From contig JAHZDE010000001.1 in assembly GCA_019422525.1 (NCBI GenBank), forward strand, positions 248,001 to 312,000: a DNA stretch of 64,000 nucleotides. The letters are read 5' to 3'. A program made the translations under genes and the position numbers. This DNA comes from Clostridiales bacterium. GTDB lineage: Bacteria > Bacillota > Clostridia > Oscillospirales > Acutalibacteraceae. A model generated the notes under the pieces. It had not been told where the DNA came from. It saw nothing but the letters and a program-made list of their open reading frames with translations, and ran no database searches. This document shows positions 33,616 through 42,889 of this stretch, piece after piece (positions within the stretch are counted from its first letter, which is position 1; every line of letters starts with the position of its first letter).

Positions 33616-35151
33616 ATGGACAAACTAACCACCATTTGGCTGATTATCGCCGTATATGGCGTATTCATGCTGGCAGTAGGAATTCTCAATTCCCGTAAAG
33701 GGGCAGGTATGGAGGACTTTACGGTTGGAGGGCGAAATGCAGGTGCGTGGCTTTCCGCATTATCGTATGGAACCGCCTATTTTTCTGCGGTTATGTTTAT
33801 CGGATACTCCGGTGGTTCAGGGTGGAGCTTTGGCCTATGGAGCGTCTTGGTAGGCGTAGGGAATGCAGTGATTGGTTCGCTGTTAGCTTGGGTCGTGCTG
33901 GCTCGGAGAACTCGAGAGGTCACTCGGAGATTGAAGATCAGCTCCATGCCCCAATTGTTTGAAAAGCGATTTCAATCGAAAAAAATGCGGCTATTTGCGT
34001 GTATCGTTATTTTTGTATTTCTGATTCCTTACTCAGCATCCGTGTATAAGGGGCTGACCAGCGTATGTTCTGTTTTATTGGGAATTGATGAGCAAGTATG
34101 TATGATTATGATAGCCCTTGCCTCTGCTGTCGTGTTGGTGCTGGGAGGATATATGGCGACCTTAAAGGCGGATTTCGTACAGGGATTTGTCATGATGTTC
34201 GGCGTATCAGCATTGCTGGTTTTAGTAGTCATCGGCCCAAAGGTTGGAGGGCTTACAGAAGGCGTCAACCGGATGATGGACTATATGAGGGAAAATGAAA
34301 TGGCTCCTTTGAGCACTTCGGCAGCCATCTCTCTGGTAGCCACTATTTTGATGACGAGCTTCGGCACATGGGGACTGCCACAGATGATTCATAAATATTA
34401 CGGAATCCGTGATGATAAAGAAGTCAAGCGCGGGACCATTATTTCTACCTTTTTTGCTTTGCTGATTTCCGGCGGCGGTTACTTTATCGGTTCGTTTTCC
34501 CATTTGTTTTTTGGAAATACCATGCCGGAAGGCGGTAAGGATTATATTATCCCGCTGATGCTGGAGGACGCAGGGCTTCCCAACCTGTTGATTGGTGTGG
34601 TATTGGTTCTGTTAATTTCCGCTTCGGTTTCCACACTGTCCAGTATTACCCTTACGGCCTGTTCGACGGTATCTATGGATGTGGTAAAAGGTTCGTTGGC
34701 ACCCAAAATGAAGGACCAGAGCTTAGCAGCCTTAACGAAAGGCTTATGTTTGATCTTTGTGGTCATGTCCTATTTTATCGCAAACTATCCGACTCCTATT
34801 TTGGAAATGATGAGCTATTCATGGGGAATCATTTCCGGTTCTTTCCTGGCTCCTTATCTGCTTTCCCTATATTGGAAAGGAATCAACCGTGCAGGTGCGT
34901 GGGCCGGTATGCTGGGAGGTTTTCTCATTGCATTCGTACCGGCTGCGGTTTCAGGATTTACTACACCCAATGGACCCGTATATGCTTGCGCGGCCATGGC
35001 TGCCAGTTTTGTATTGTGTTGGGGAGGAAGCTTGTTGGCCAGACGGATGGGATGGAAAAGTGGAGCGCCTAATATGGCATTTTATGAGTCTCAGGTTACA
35101 GAAGAACCTAAAAAGAAGCTCCATCGCGTCAAATCCCCTGTTTCCAAATAA
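33616..35151 (+). CDS. Sodium/solute symporter (SSS family)
   Basis: A 511-residue inner-membrane protein with about 13 hydrophobic segments. The N-terminus (IIAVYGVFMLAVGILNSRKG, DFTVGGRNAGAWLSALSYG) and GGYMATLKADFVQGFVM are typical of SSS proteins (proline, pantothenate and sugar symporters). GAGAGGGG is placed for the ATG at 33616. It has its own promoter with a palindromic operator, between a GH43 gene and a terminator. A sugar or glycoside substrate fits the context but is not shown. Confidence 0.88.
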   Translation: MDKLTTIWLIIAVYGVFMLAVGILNSRKGAGMEDFTVGGRNAGAWLSALSYGTAYFSAVMFIGYSGGSGWSFGLWSVLVGVGNAVIGSLLAWVVLARRTREVTRRLKISSMPQLFEKRFQSKKMRLFACIVIFVFLIPYSASVYKGLTSVCSVLLGIDEQVCMIMIALASAVVLVLGGYMATLKADFVQGFVMMFGVSALLVLVVIGPKVGGLTEGVNRMMDYMRENEMAPLSTSAAISLVATILMTSFGTWGLPQMIHKYYGIRDDKEVKRGTIISTFFALLISGGGYFIGSFSHLFFGNTMPEGGKDYIIPLMLEDAGLPNLLIGVVLVLLISASVSTLSSITLTACSTVSMDVVKGSLAPKMKDQSLAALTKGLCLIFVVMSYFIANYPTPILEMMSYSWGIISGSFLAPYLLSLYWKGINRAGAWAGMLGGFLIAFVPAAVSGFTTPNGPVYACAAMAASFVLCWGGSLLARRMGWKSGAPNMAFYESQVTEEPKKKLHRVKSPVSK

Positions 35152-35179
35152 TCGGTTTCTTGAAAAATTGCAAAAAAAT

Positions 35180-35218
35180 AACCGCCTCGCTTTATCAAAA
35201 GCGGGGCGGTTGCTTTTT
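35180..35218. terminator. Bidirectional terminator between the symporter gene and lysA
   Basis: AACCGCCTCGCTTT / AAAGCGGGGCGGTT, 14-bp stem with one wobble pair, then GCTTTTT; an A-run lies before it. Confidence 0.88.
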
Positions 35219-35225
35219 ATATTCC

Positions 35226-36488
35226 TTATTTTTTATCAAACAAACCAGTGAAATCAAAAGTAGCAAAATAATCGGCGGGAGTCTCAGCCCGGCGAATCAT
35301 CTGTACACTGCCGTCTTCTTTTAGCAGAAGTTCGGCAGAACGAAGTTTACCATTATAATTGTAACCCATTGCAAAACCATGAGCACCTGCATCGTGAATG
35401 GCCAGATAATCTCCCATATCAATTTTAGGCAGCATCCGGTCAATGGCAAATTTATCATTGTTTTCGCATAGGCCACCGGTTACATCGTACTTGTGGTCAC
35501 AGGGAGCGTTTTCCTTGCCCAACACCGTAATGTGATGATAGGCGCCGTACATAGCCGGGCGCATCAGGTTGGCAGCACAGGCATCTACACCGATATATTC
35601 TTTATAGGTATGCTTTTCGTGAACTGCTTTGGTAATCAGCATCCCGTAGGGAGCCAGCATAAATCGGCCCAGCTCGGTAAAGATTGCCACGTCACCCATG
35701 CCGGCAGGAACCAAAACTTCCTCATAAGCCTTCCGTACCCCTTCGCCAATGGCCATAATATCGCTGCCCTCTTCGTCGGGACGATAAGCAATTCCAACGC
35801 CGCCGGAAAGGTTGATAAAGCGGATATCGGCACCGGTTTTCTCTTTCAGTTCCACAGCCAGTTCAAAGAGAATCCGGGCAAGCTCGGGATAATAAGCATT
35901 GCTGGTGGTGTTGCTGGCCAAAAATGCATGGAGGCCAAAATGCTTGACGCCCTTTTCCTTCAAAATCCGGTATCCTTCGATAATTTGCGCTTTGGTAAAG
36001 CCATATTTCGCGTCGCCGGGATTGTCCATAATTTTGTTGGCGATTTTAAATTTTCCGCCAGGATTATACCGGCAGCAAATGGTTTCCGGTAAACCCGCCA
36101 CTTTTTCCAGAAAGTCAATATGGGTGATGTCATCTAAGTTGATGTAGGCTCCCAGCTTTTTCGCCAGTCGAAAGTCCTCGGCCGGAGTCACGTTGGAAGA
36201 AAACATGATGTCGCTTCCAGAAAAGCCGCAGGCATCGCTCATCATCAATTCCGTCAGGGAAGAGCAGTCCACGCCGCAACCTTCCTCTTGCAAAATCTTC
36301 AGGATAAAGGGATTCGGCGTAGCTTTTACTGCAAAATATTCCCGAAAACCAGGATTCCAGGAAAAAGCTTGCTTTAAACGGCGGGCATTCTCGCGAATTC
36401 CTTTTTCATCATAAATATGGAAAGGAGTAGGATACTTCTTTGCAATTTCTTCAATCTGTTCCTTCGTCACAAAGGGGACTTTTGTCAT
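35226..36488 (-). CDS. lysA: Diaminopimelate decarboxylase
   Basis: PLP enzyme of lysine synthesis, meso-diaminopimelate to L-lysine. The 420 residues show the PLP lysine in FAVKATPNP, HAFLASN, the glycine loop NLSGGVGIAYRPDEEG and the second-subunit cysteine in GGLCENNDKFA. The usual substrate-binding EPGR reads ELGRF here (TELGRFMLAPYG), a variant that keeps the arginine. GGAGGCC precedes the ATG. Monocistronic by its surroundings; no lysine riboswitch is visible upstream. Confidence 0.92.
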   Translation of the reverse strand: MTKVPFVTKEQIEEIAKKYPTPFHIYDEKGIRENARRLKQAFSWNPGFREYFAVKATPNPFILKILQEEGCGVDCSSLTELMMSDACGFSGSDIMFSSNVTPAEDFRLAKKLGAYINLDDITHIDFLEKVAGLPETICCRYNPGGKFKIANKIMDNPGDAKYGFTKAQIIEGYRILKEKGVKHFGLHAFLASNTTSNAYYPELARILFELAVELKEKTGADIRFINLSGGVGIAYRPDEEGSDIMAIGEGVRKAYEEVLVPAGMGDVAIFTELGRFMLAPYGMLITKAVHEKHTYKEYIGVDACAANLMRPAMYGAYHHITVLGKENAPCDHKYDVTGGLCENNDKFAIDRMLPKIDMGDYLAIHDAGAHGFAMGYNYNGKLRSAELLLKEDGSVQMIRRAETPADYFATFDFTGLFDKK

Positions 36489-36571
36489 AGTACAGGCCTC
36501 CGTCTATTTCATTGCTTTTACATGCATACAGGTGCTTTTCACTGATAATCAACGAAAAACAGCTATTAAAA

Positions 36572-36600
36572 ACTATACTGGATTCGTCGGATTTTGTCAA
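36572..36600 (-). promoter_or_regulatory. lysA promoter
   Basis: Minus strand TTGACA (36600-36595), 17-base spacer, TATAGT (36577-36572). The rest of the 36489-36811 gap is AT-rich; a possible marR promoter starts at TTGCCA (36727) but its -10 is weak. Confidence 0.8.
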
Positions 36601-36811
36601 TATAACTTAGGAAAGGAAAACTTGAAAAAATGAATGATATATATGGAAATCCTGCAAATTATAATCGGTCATCGATTTCCATTACTATCGCATGATTCAC
36701 AAAAAGTTCATATTTTATTAGTGTTATTGCCATACATAAACCATATAGTTAATAACTGCAATATTTAAGGATGTTAATAAAATGATATTTATCGGAAAGG
36801 AGAGAGACTTT

Positions 36812-37297
36812 ATGATAGAGGAAAACCACCAAGCATTACGGAAAGCCTTGATTTCGACCCTATTAGAATTCCGTAAGATTAAGCCTACCATTCATAGTAT
36901 TTGCGGTCTTCCGGCAGGAGAGTTTTTCTTTTTGCAGCGGGTTCATGAACTTAGCCGGAATGAGGGGATTCGCATTTCCCATTTGCGCGATTCTATGTCC
37001 ATGACCATGCCGGCAGTTTCCCAATTGGTGCGGATTTTGGAAGAGAAGGGTCTTGTAATACGGGAAAATGCCCCAAAAGATCGGCGGGTAACCCTTGTAA
37101 CAGTGACTGAAAAAGGGGAACAGGTTCTCAGGGACAGTCAGGAACAATTTAACCAAATGCTTAATCGGTTGATTGAACGATATGGTCCAGAGGAATTGGA
37201 ACAGCTCATTCAAATGCTGAAGCGGCTTTCCAAAACAATTCGGGAACTGAAAGAAGAATATGAAGAAACTTGCAAGGAAAGGACTGATTGTACTTGA
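36812..37297 (+). CDS. MarR family transcriptional regulator
   Basis: A 161-residue winged-helix regulator: MSMTMPAVSQLVRILEEKGL is the recognition region and ENAPKDRRVTLVTVTEKG the wing with the family DRR motif. AAGGAG fits the ATG at 36812. It overlaps the following ABC exporter genes, which it most likely represses until a ligand (drug, bile acid or phenolic compound) binds; this is the common arrangement for such exporters. Confidence 0.9.
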   Translation: MIEENHQALRKALISTLLEFRKIKPTIHSICGLPAGEFFFLQRVHELSRNEGIRISHLRDSMSMTMPAVSQLVRILEEKGLVIRENAPKDRRVTLVTVTEKGEQVLRDSQEQFNQMLNRLIERYGPEELEQLIQMLKRLSKTIRELKEEYEETCKERTDCT

Positions 37298-39534
37298 AAA
37301 AGCTGGCCAAATATTTAAAGCCCTATGCGGGAGTCCTTTTGGCAGCAGTTGTACTGTTGTTTATCCAGGCTACCTGCGATTTGCGCCTGCCCAACTACAT
37401 GTCGGATATTGTGAATGTAGGTATTCAGCAAAACGGTATTGAACATGCATCGCCGGACGCAATTTCCGAAAAGGGCATGACCTTTTTGCAGACCTTCATG
37501 AGCGAAGACGAGAGACAATTGCTGGAGGAACATTATACTTTAGTCTCTGGTACGGATAAAAATGATTCCGGTACTCTTTACAGTGATTTGTACCCGGATT
37601 TGGGGGACGGAAATGTCTGGATTCGTCAGGATACCGATGAAGACACCTTGGATGAAATGGATTTAACCTTCGGTACTGCTGGCTGGACTTTTATCAACAC
37701 CATGCAGAGCTTGGCGGACAGTACTGGACAAAGCAGCAGTATGGGCAGCGAAGATACCGATGTGTCGGAAATGGATTTTCAAAAGCTCTATGCCATGCAG
37801 CCTATGCTGGACCAGCTGCCTGATTCTGTGCTGCAGGATGCCCGGGAAAAAGCCCTCGCCAATGACCCCTCCATGCGTTTGCAGACCGGTGCAGCGCTGG
37901 CTGGAAGTTTTTATACGGAGCTGGGTCTGAATCTGGGAGATATTCAGTTTCAATATATCAGCTTTGTCGGCCTGCAAATGTTGCTGATAGCTTTGCTGGG
38001 CGGTATTGCCACAATTTTAGTCAGTTTGATTTCTGCCCGGATTTCCGCTGGTGTGGCCCGTGACCTTCGTCGTGATGTGTTCCGTAAGGTAGAGAGCTTC
38101 TCCAACACAGAATTTGACCACTATTCAACGGCTTCTCTGATTACCCGTTCCACCAACGATGTTACACAGATTCAAATGTTGTTGATGATGGGAATTCGAA
38201 TGATTTGTTACGCTCCCATTATGGGTATTGGCGGTACCATGATGGCACTGGAAAAATCCACTTCCATGAGCTGGATTATTGCCCTTACCTGTGTGATTCT
38301 GATTGGCCTGGTAGCTGTTATCTATTCCATTGCCAAACCCAAGTTCAAGTCTATTCAGAAACTCATTGATAAGCTGAATCTGGTGGCCCGTGAAAACCTC
38401 AGCGGTCTGATGGTCATTCGTGCTTTTGGAACCCGTGATTTTGAAGTCAACCGCTTTGATAACGTGAACCGTGATTTGACCAAAACTCACCGTTTTGTCA
38501 ACCGAGTCATGACTTTTATGATGCCCGCTATGATGCTCATTATGAACTGTACCAGTGTGGTAATTGTTTGGGTGGCTTCTCACCAGATTGCCGATTCTCA
38601 GATGCAGGTGGGCGATATGATGGCATTTATGCAGTATGCCATGCAGATTATCATGAGCTTTTTGATGATTTCCATGATGTTTATTATGGTGCCCCGTGCC
38701 GCTGTTTCCGGTGACCGTATTGCGGCAGTTCTCGCCACAGAGCCGGTTATTAAGGATAAGGAATCCTGCTCCCACCTGCCGGAAGAAAATGCCGGTACTG
38801 TGGAGTTCCGGGATGTGAGCTTCCGTTACCAGGGCGCTGATGAAGATGCACTGGAGCACATCTCCTTTATTTCCAAGCCTGGACAGATAACTGCTTTTAT
38901 CGGTGCAACCGGTTCCGGAAAATCCACTCTGGTCAATCTGGTACCGCGTTTTTATGATGTAACAGGCGGCTCAGTGCTGGTAGGTGGCGTAGATGTTCGC
39001 GACCTGCCCCAAAAGGAGCTTCGAGAGGCTATTGGCTTTGTGCCGCAAAAGGGCGTTCTTCTTTCCGGTACCATCGACTCCAACCTGCGTTATGGACGTC
39101 AGGATGCCCCCGCAGAAGAGATTCAGGAAGCGGCAGAAGTGGCCCAAGCTATGGAGTTTATTTCCGAAAAGCCCGATGGCTTTGATACCGAGATTTCTCA
39201 GGGCGGCACGAATGTGTCTGGCGGACAGAAACAGCGCCTTTCCATTGCCCGTGCATTGGCTAAAAAAGCGCCTATCTATATTTTTGATGACAGCTTTTCC
39301 GCCCTTGATTTTAAGACCGACGCTGCTTTGCGCCGTGCTTTAAAAGGTTATACTCAGAATAGTACCGTTCTGTTGGTAGCCCAGCGAGTGAGCACCATCA
39401 TGCATGCAGACCAGATTTTGGTGCTGGATGAAGGCCGCGTAGTGGGGAAGGGTACCCATAAAGAACTTCTGAAGACCTGCCCCGCCTATTATGAGATTGC
39501 CTCGTCTCAGCTTTCAAAGGAGGAATTGGAATGA
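37288..39534 (+). CDS. ABC exporter half-transporter with extracellular insertion (degenerate site partner)
   Basis: A 748-residue type IV exporter half. The first transmembrane helix (VLLAAVVLLFIQATCDLRLPNYM) is followed by an unusually long, acidic, Met/Gln-rich outside insertion (about 50-225) before the second. The nucleotide domain has Walker A GATGSGKST, signature VSGGQKQR and Walker B IYIFDDSFSALD, where Asp replaces the catalytic Glu. TTG start, either 37288 or 37294; it overlaps marR. Its partner gene overlaps its stop (ATGA). Exports an unknown, probably hydrophobic compound. Confidence 0.9.
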   Translation: MYLKKLAKYLKPYAGVLLAAVVLLFIQATCDLRLPNYMSDIVNVGIQQNGIEHASPDAISEKGMTFLQTFMSEDERQLLEEHYTLVSGTDKNDSGTLYSDLYPDLGDGNVWIRQDTDEDTLDEMDLTFGTAGWTFINTMQSLADSTGQSSSMGSEDTDVSEMDFQKLYAMQPMLDQLPDSVLQDAREKALANDPSMRLQTGAALAGSFYTELGLNLGDIQFQYISFVGLQMLLIALLGGIATILVSLISARISAGVARDLRRDVFRKVESFSNTEFDHYSTASLITRSTNDVTQIQMLLMMGIRMICYAPIMGIGGTMMALEKSTSMSWIIALTCVILIGLVAVIYSIAKPKFKSIQKLIDKLNLVARENLSGLMVIRAFGTRDFEVNRFDNVNRDLTKTHRFVNRVMTFMMPAMMLIMNCTSVVIVWVASHQIADSQMQVGDMMAFMQYAMQIIMSFLMISMMFIMVPRAAVSGDRIAAVLATEPVIKDKESCSHLPEENAGTVEFRDVSFRYQGADEDALEHISFISKPGQITAFIGATGSGKSTLVNLVPRFYDVTGGSVLVGGVDVRDLPQKELREAIGFVPQKGVLLSGTIDSNLRYGRQDAPAEEIQEAAEVAQAMEFISEKPDGFDTEISQGGTNVSGGQKQRLSIARALAKKAPIYIFDDSFSALDFKTDAALRRALKGYTQNSTVLLVAQRVSTIMHADQILVLDEGRVVGKGTHKELLKTCPAYYEIASSQLSKEELE

Positions 39535-41435
39535 GTACGGAAAGAACACACAGAGGTCCAGGACGTGGAATGATGGGCCGTCCCGGCGGCCATGGTCCGG
39601 GCGGTGCTGGAATGATGCCCGGTGAAAAGGCAAAGGATTTTAAAGGTACTTTTAAAAAGTTGCTGCAGTATCTGGGCAACTATAAGTGGGCCATTTTGGT
39701 GGTGTTGTTTTTTGCAGCAGCTTCTACGGTGCTCTCCATTTTCGGGCCTAAAATTTTAGGTCAGGCAACAACAGAGCTGTTTGAAGGCCTTGTGGGAACC
39801 ATTACCGGTACCGGCGAAGGAATTGACTTTGGAAAGATTGGGCAAATTCTTATCTTTCTGGTAGGTCTTTATCTTATCAGTGCGGCCTGTTCGTATATTC
39901 AGGGATTTATTATGACCGGCGTTTCCATGAAAGTCACGTATCGTCTGCGCCGGGACATTGAGAATAAAATCCATAGCCTTCCCTTTTCCTATTATGATAC
40001 GACGACAAACGGAGAAGTCCTTTCTCGAATCACCAACGATGTGGATGCCATCAGCCAGAGCCTGAACCAGAGCATTACCCAGATTATTACCTCGGTAACC
40101 ATGCTCATCGGTATTTTGGCAATGATGTTTTCCATTAGCTGGGAAATGACATTGGTGGCTATCTTAATTGTTCCGATTTCTATGGTTTTCGTCAGCATCA
40201 TTGTCAAGAAATCCCAGAAGTACTTTATGCAGCAGCAGGAATATCTGGGACACGTGAACGGCCATGTGGAGGAAATGTATGGCAGCCATGTGGTAGTCAA
40301 GGCATTTAACGGAGAAGAAAGTTCCGAAAAAACATTCAGTGAATATAATGATAAGCTGTATCATTCTGCTTGGAAATCTCAATTCCTGTCTGGTTTGATG
40401 ATGCCGGTCATGAATTTTATCGGTAATGTCGGATATGTGGTGATCTGTATCATGGGCGGCTGGTTTGCCGTTAACGGACGTATCAGCGTTGGCGATATTC
40501 AGGCTTTTGTGCAGTATGTGCGTCAATTTACTCAGCCTATTACACAGGTTGCCAATATCTCCAACGTTCTCCAGCAGACTATGGCAGCCGCAGAGCGGGT
40601 GTTTGAGTTTTTGGCACAGGAAGAAGAAATCCCCGAGGCAGAACATGCTATTACAGTAAACCGCAGCGAAGAACCGGACACTGAGACCAATGTGCATATT
40701 CAGGGCAGCGTACAGTTTGCCCATGTGAGCTTTGGCTATAACCCGGACAAAATTATTATCCATGACTTCTGTGCCAACATTAAACCTGGCCAGAAGGTGG
40801 CTATTGTCGGCCCCACTGGCGCCGGTAAGACGACCATGGTAAAACTTCTCATGCGTTTTTACGATGTCAATGACGGCGCCATTCTGGTGGATGGTTACGA
40901 TATTCGTTCCTTTAAGCGTGACGATTTGCGTTCGTTGTTTGGTATGGTGTTGCAGGATACCTGGTTGTATCACGGTACCATTGCCGATAATATCCGGTAT
41001 GGCAAGCTCACCGCTACTGACGAAGAGGTACGTCAGGCTGCTATCGCCGCACAGGTGGATCACTTTGTCCGCACGCTGCCTGATGGTTACAATATGGTCT
41101 TGAATGAAGAAGCCAGCAATGTCTCTCAGGGCCAGAAACAGCTGCTCACTATTGCCCGTGCTATTCTGGCAGACCCGGAAGTTTTGATTCTGGACGAAGC
41201 CACCAGTAGTGTGGATACCCGTACAGAAGTGTTGATTCAGAAGGCCATGGATAACCTGATGAAGGGCCGCACCAGCTTTATCATTGCACACCGGCTTTCC
41301 ACGATTCGCGATGCCGACATGATTCTGGTCATGAAGGATGGCGATATTGTGGAGCAGGGAAATCATCAGGAACTGCTGGCCAAAGGCGGATTCTATGCCA
41401 GCTTGTATAACAGCCAGTTTGAACATGCAGGCTGA
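39531..41435 (+). CDS. ABC exporter half-transporter (catalytic site partner)
   Basis: A 634-residue exporter half with an odd Gly/Met/Pro/Arg-rich cytoplasmic N-terminus (RGPGRGMMGRPGGHGPGG), six transmembrane helices and a nucleotide domain. Walker A is GPTGAGKTT and Walker B VLILDEATSSVD with the normal catalytic Glu, but the signature reads VSQGQ rather than LSGGQ. Together with the upstream partner this gives one full and one degenerate ATP site, as in heterodimeric exporters such as BmrCD or TM287/288. A strong terminator follows. Confidence 0.92.
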   Translation: MSTERTHRGPGRGMMGRPGGHGPGGAGMMPGEKAKDFKGTFKKLLQYLGNYKWAILVVLFFAAASTVLSIFGPKILGQATTELFEGLVGTITGTGEGIDFGKIGQILIFLVGLYLISAACSYIQGFIMTGVSMKVTYRLRRDIENKIHSLPFSYYDTTTNGEVLSRITNDVDAISQSLNQSITQIITSVTMLIGILAMMFSISWEMTLVAILIVPISMVFVSIIVKKSQKYFMQQQEYLGHVNGHVEEMYGSHVVVKAFNGEESSEKTFSEYNDKLYHSAWKSQFLSGLMMPVMNFIGNVGYVVICIMGGWFAVNGRISVGDIQAFVQYVRQFTQPITQVANISNVLQQTMAAAERVFEFLAQEEEIPEAEHAITVNRSEEPDTETNVHIQGSVQFAHVSFGYNPDKIIIHDFCANIKPGQKVAIVGPTGAGKTTMVKLLMRFYDVNDGAILVDGYDIRSFKRDDLRSLFGMVLQDTWLYHGTIADNIRYGKLTATDEEVRQAAIAAQVDHFVRTLPDGYNMVLNEEASNVSQGQKQLLTIARAILADPEVLILDEATSSVDTRTEVLIQKAMDNLMKGRTSFIIAHRLSTIRDADMILVMKDGDIVEQGNHQELLAKGGFYASLYNSQFEHAG

Positions 41436-41464
41436 AAAACATTCCGTTATCGTAATAAAATAAC

Positions 41465-41502
41465 AAAAGGCGGTATACCCTAAAAAGGTATACCGCCTTT
41501 TG
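41465..41502 (+). terminator. Terminator after the ABC exporter genes
   Basis: AAAAGGCGGTATACC / GGTATACCGCCTTTT, 15-bp perfect stem. Confidence 0.93.
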
Positions 41503-41534
41503 CGATAGTATAATGATAGAATTATCAGGAAAAA

Positions 41535-41567
41535 CAAAAAAGCAGGTCTGAAAAGACCTGCTTTTTC
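41535..41567 (-). terminator. Terminator of the tRNA cluster
   Basis: AAAAGCAGGTCT / AGACCTGCTTTT hairpin; on the minus strand followed by a long T-run. Directly downstream of tRNA-Thr. Confidence 0.85.
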
Positions 41568-41568
41568 A

Positions 41569-41644
41569 TGGAGCTGCTAACCAGATTCGAACTGGTGACC
41601 TCATCCTTACCAAGGATGTGCTCTGCCTACTGAGCCATAGCAGC
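41569..41644 (-). tRNA. tRNA-Thr (GGT)
   Basis: Cloverleaf with acceptor GCTGCTA/TAGCAGC, anticodon stem CATCC/GGATG and loop TTGGTAA (anticodon GGT), TTCGAAT T-loop, encoded CCA. Reads ACC/ACU. Confidence 0.96.
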
Positions 41645-41649
41645 ATTAA

Positions 41650-41726
41650 TGGCGACCCGGAACGGGCTCGAACCGTCGACCTCCAGCGTGACAGGCTGGC
41701 GTTCTAACCAACTGAACTACCGGGCC
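41650..41726 (-). tRNA. tRNA-Asp (GTC)
   Basis: Acceptor GGCCCGG/CCGGGTC, anticodon loop CTGTCAC (anticodon GTC), TTCGAGC T-loop, encoded CCA; five bases before tRNA-Thr in the transcript. Confidence 0.96.
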
Positions 41727-41729
41727 ATC

Positions 41730-41805
41730 TGGCAGGGGCAGAAGGGCTCGAACCCTCGGCACGCGGTTTTGGAGACCGCTGCTCTACCAACTGAGCTATG
41801 CCCCT
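41730..41805 (-). tRNA. tRNA-Trp (CCA)
   Basis: Acceptor AGGGGCA/TGCCCCT, anticodon stem GCGGT/ACCGC with loop CTCCAAA (anticodon CCA), TTCGAGC T-loop, encoded 3' CCA. First of the three tRNAs. Confidence 0.96.
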
Positions 41806-41848
41806 ATGTCCTCTTTCGCTTGCGAAGTTCATTCACAGCGCGTGTACT

Positions 41849-41877
41849 ATATTACCATCCAAAGAGAGATCTGTCAA
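41849..41877 (-). promoter_or_regulatory. Promoter of the tRNA-Trp/Asp/Thr cluster
   Basis: Minus strand TTGACA (41877-41872), 17-base spacer, TAATAT (41854-41849). Confidence 0.85.
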
Positions 41878-42011
41878 GTGTTTTTTCGAAATTTTTTTCA
41901 AAAAAATAAAAAGCTTATGGAAGAAGAGAAAGAAATATCAGGAAAGCCGGTAGAAAACAAGGGAGACAGCGGATAAATACAAGGTTTTTTTCAGATTTTG
42001 CGCAGAAAGAC

Positions 42012-42040
42012 TTGACAGAATCTCAGAGAATCGGTATAAT
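42012..42040 (+). promoter_or_regulatory. Consensus promoter of rpsU
   Basis: TTGACA (42012-42017), 17-base spacer, TATAAT (42035-42040); a full match to the vegetative consensus. Confidence 0.93.
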
Positions 42041-42101
42041 ATTCTTCGTGATTCTTTATGATTCTGATACCCCTGCCAGTTGGCGGATGGGAGGGAAATA
42101 A

Positions 42102-42278
42102 ATGGCTGAAATTCGAATTAAAGACAATGAGTCTCTCGACAGTGCTCTCAGACGCTTTAAGAAGCAGTGCGCACGCTCTGGAGTAATCGCCGAGGTTCGC
42201 AAGAGAGAGGCTTATGAAAAGCCTTCTGTTAAGCGCAAGAAGAAGTCTGAAGCAGCTCGTAAGCGCAAGTTTCGCTAA
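42102..42278 (+). CDS. rpsU: 30S ribosomal protein S21
   Basis: A 58-residue basic protein, MAEIRIKDNESLDSALRRFK, with the conserved REAYEKPSVKRKKKSEAARK tail. GGGAGGG lies 8-10 bases before the ATG. Monocistronic, with a consensus promoter and a terminator. Confidence 0.97.
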   Translation: MAEIRIKDNESLDSALRRFKKQCARSGVIAEVRKREAYEKPSVKRKKKSEAARKRKFR

Positions 42279-42310
42279 TCGCTGATTTTTTGCGTACAAA
42301 TGGCATGATG

Positions 42311-42340
42311 AAAAAGCGGGCCGCCGGTCCGCTTTTTTTC
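42311..42340 (+). terminator. rpsU terminator
   Basis: AAAAAGCGGGCC / GGTCCGCTTTTT hairpin with GCC loop and seven T. Confidence 0.9.
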
Positions 42341-42382
42341 ATTTCTGTATGCAAGAGGTTAAGATGTCAGCAGGAGGATTCC

Positions 42383-42889
42383 ATGTCTTTTTGTTATCCA
42401 ACAAAGATTCTGCATCGTGTTACTGATATTACGCCTCAGTTACTGATGTCAATGGGTGTAAAGGCATTGCTGCTGGATGTAGACAATACCCTGTCGGAAC
42501 CTGACGAGCAAACGCCTTATCCCGGTACCGTGGAATGGGTGGCTGCTTTACAAAAGTCAGGCTTTTCCATGATGATACTTTCTAATAATACCCGGGAACG
42601 TGTGGCTCCTTTTGCTGCACAGTATGGACTGGATTTTGAAACCTTCGCCATGAAGCCTTTGCCCATAGGATATCTGCGGGCAGCACATCGAATGAAGATT
42701 TCCCATAAAGAATGTGTGATTGTGGGAGACCAGGTGTTTACCGATATTATTGGAGCAAATCTTTGTGGAATGAAATCCATCCTTCTGGACCCGATTCGAG
42801 AGGAAGAGGGACGCTCTTTCCAGATTCGAAGGAAATGGGAATATCCCATAAGAAAACATATGGGAGAAAGGATGGGGAAAAATGAGTAA
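42383..42889 (+). CDS. YqeG-like HAD IIIA phosphatase
   Basis: A 168-residue HAD-superfamily phosphatase. Motif I is LLLDVDNTL (Asp32, Asp34), motif II SNN, and motif III/IV lie in KPLP and VIVGDQVFTDIIGANL. Related to YqeG/GEP4, whose fungal member dephosphorylates phosphatidylglycerophosphate; the bacterial role is less clear. CAGGAGG fits the ATG at 42383; the rpsU terminator lies inside the upstream open frame, ruling out the longer start. It overlaps aroQ by 8 bases. Confidence 0.88.
   Translation: MSFCYPTKILHRVTDITPQLLMSMGVKALLLDVDNTLSEPDEQTPYPGTVEWVAALQKSGFSMMILSNNTRERVAPFAAQYGLDFETFAMKPLPIGYLRAAHRMKISHKECVIVGDQVFTDIIGANLCGMKSILLDPIREEEGRSFQIRRKWEYPIRKHMGERMGKNE

Noticed and set aside
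36489..36600. Lysine riboswitch before lysA
   Set aside because: The distance from promoter to start codon is less than 90 bases, too short for the roughly 170-base lysine aptamer, and its conserved core is not seen.
40164..41537. A 457-codon frame antisense to the second ABC exporter gene
   Set aside because: It covers the nucleotide-binding domain of a well-supported gene and runs through its terminator.
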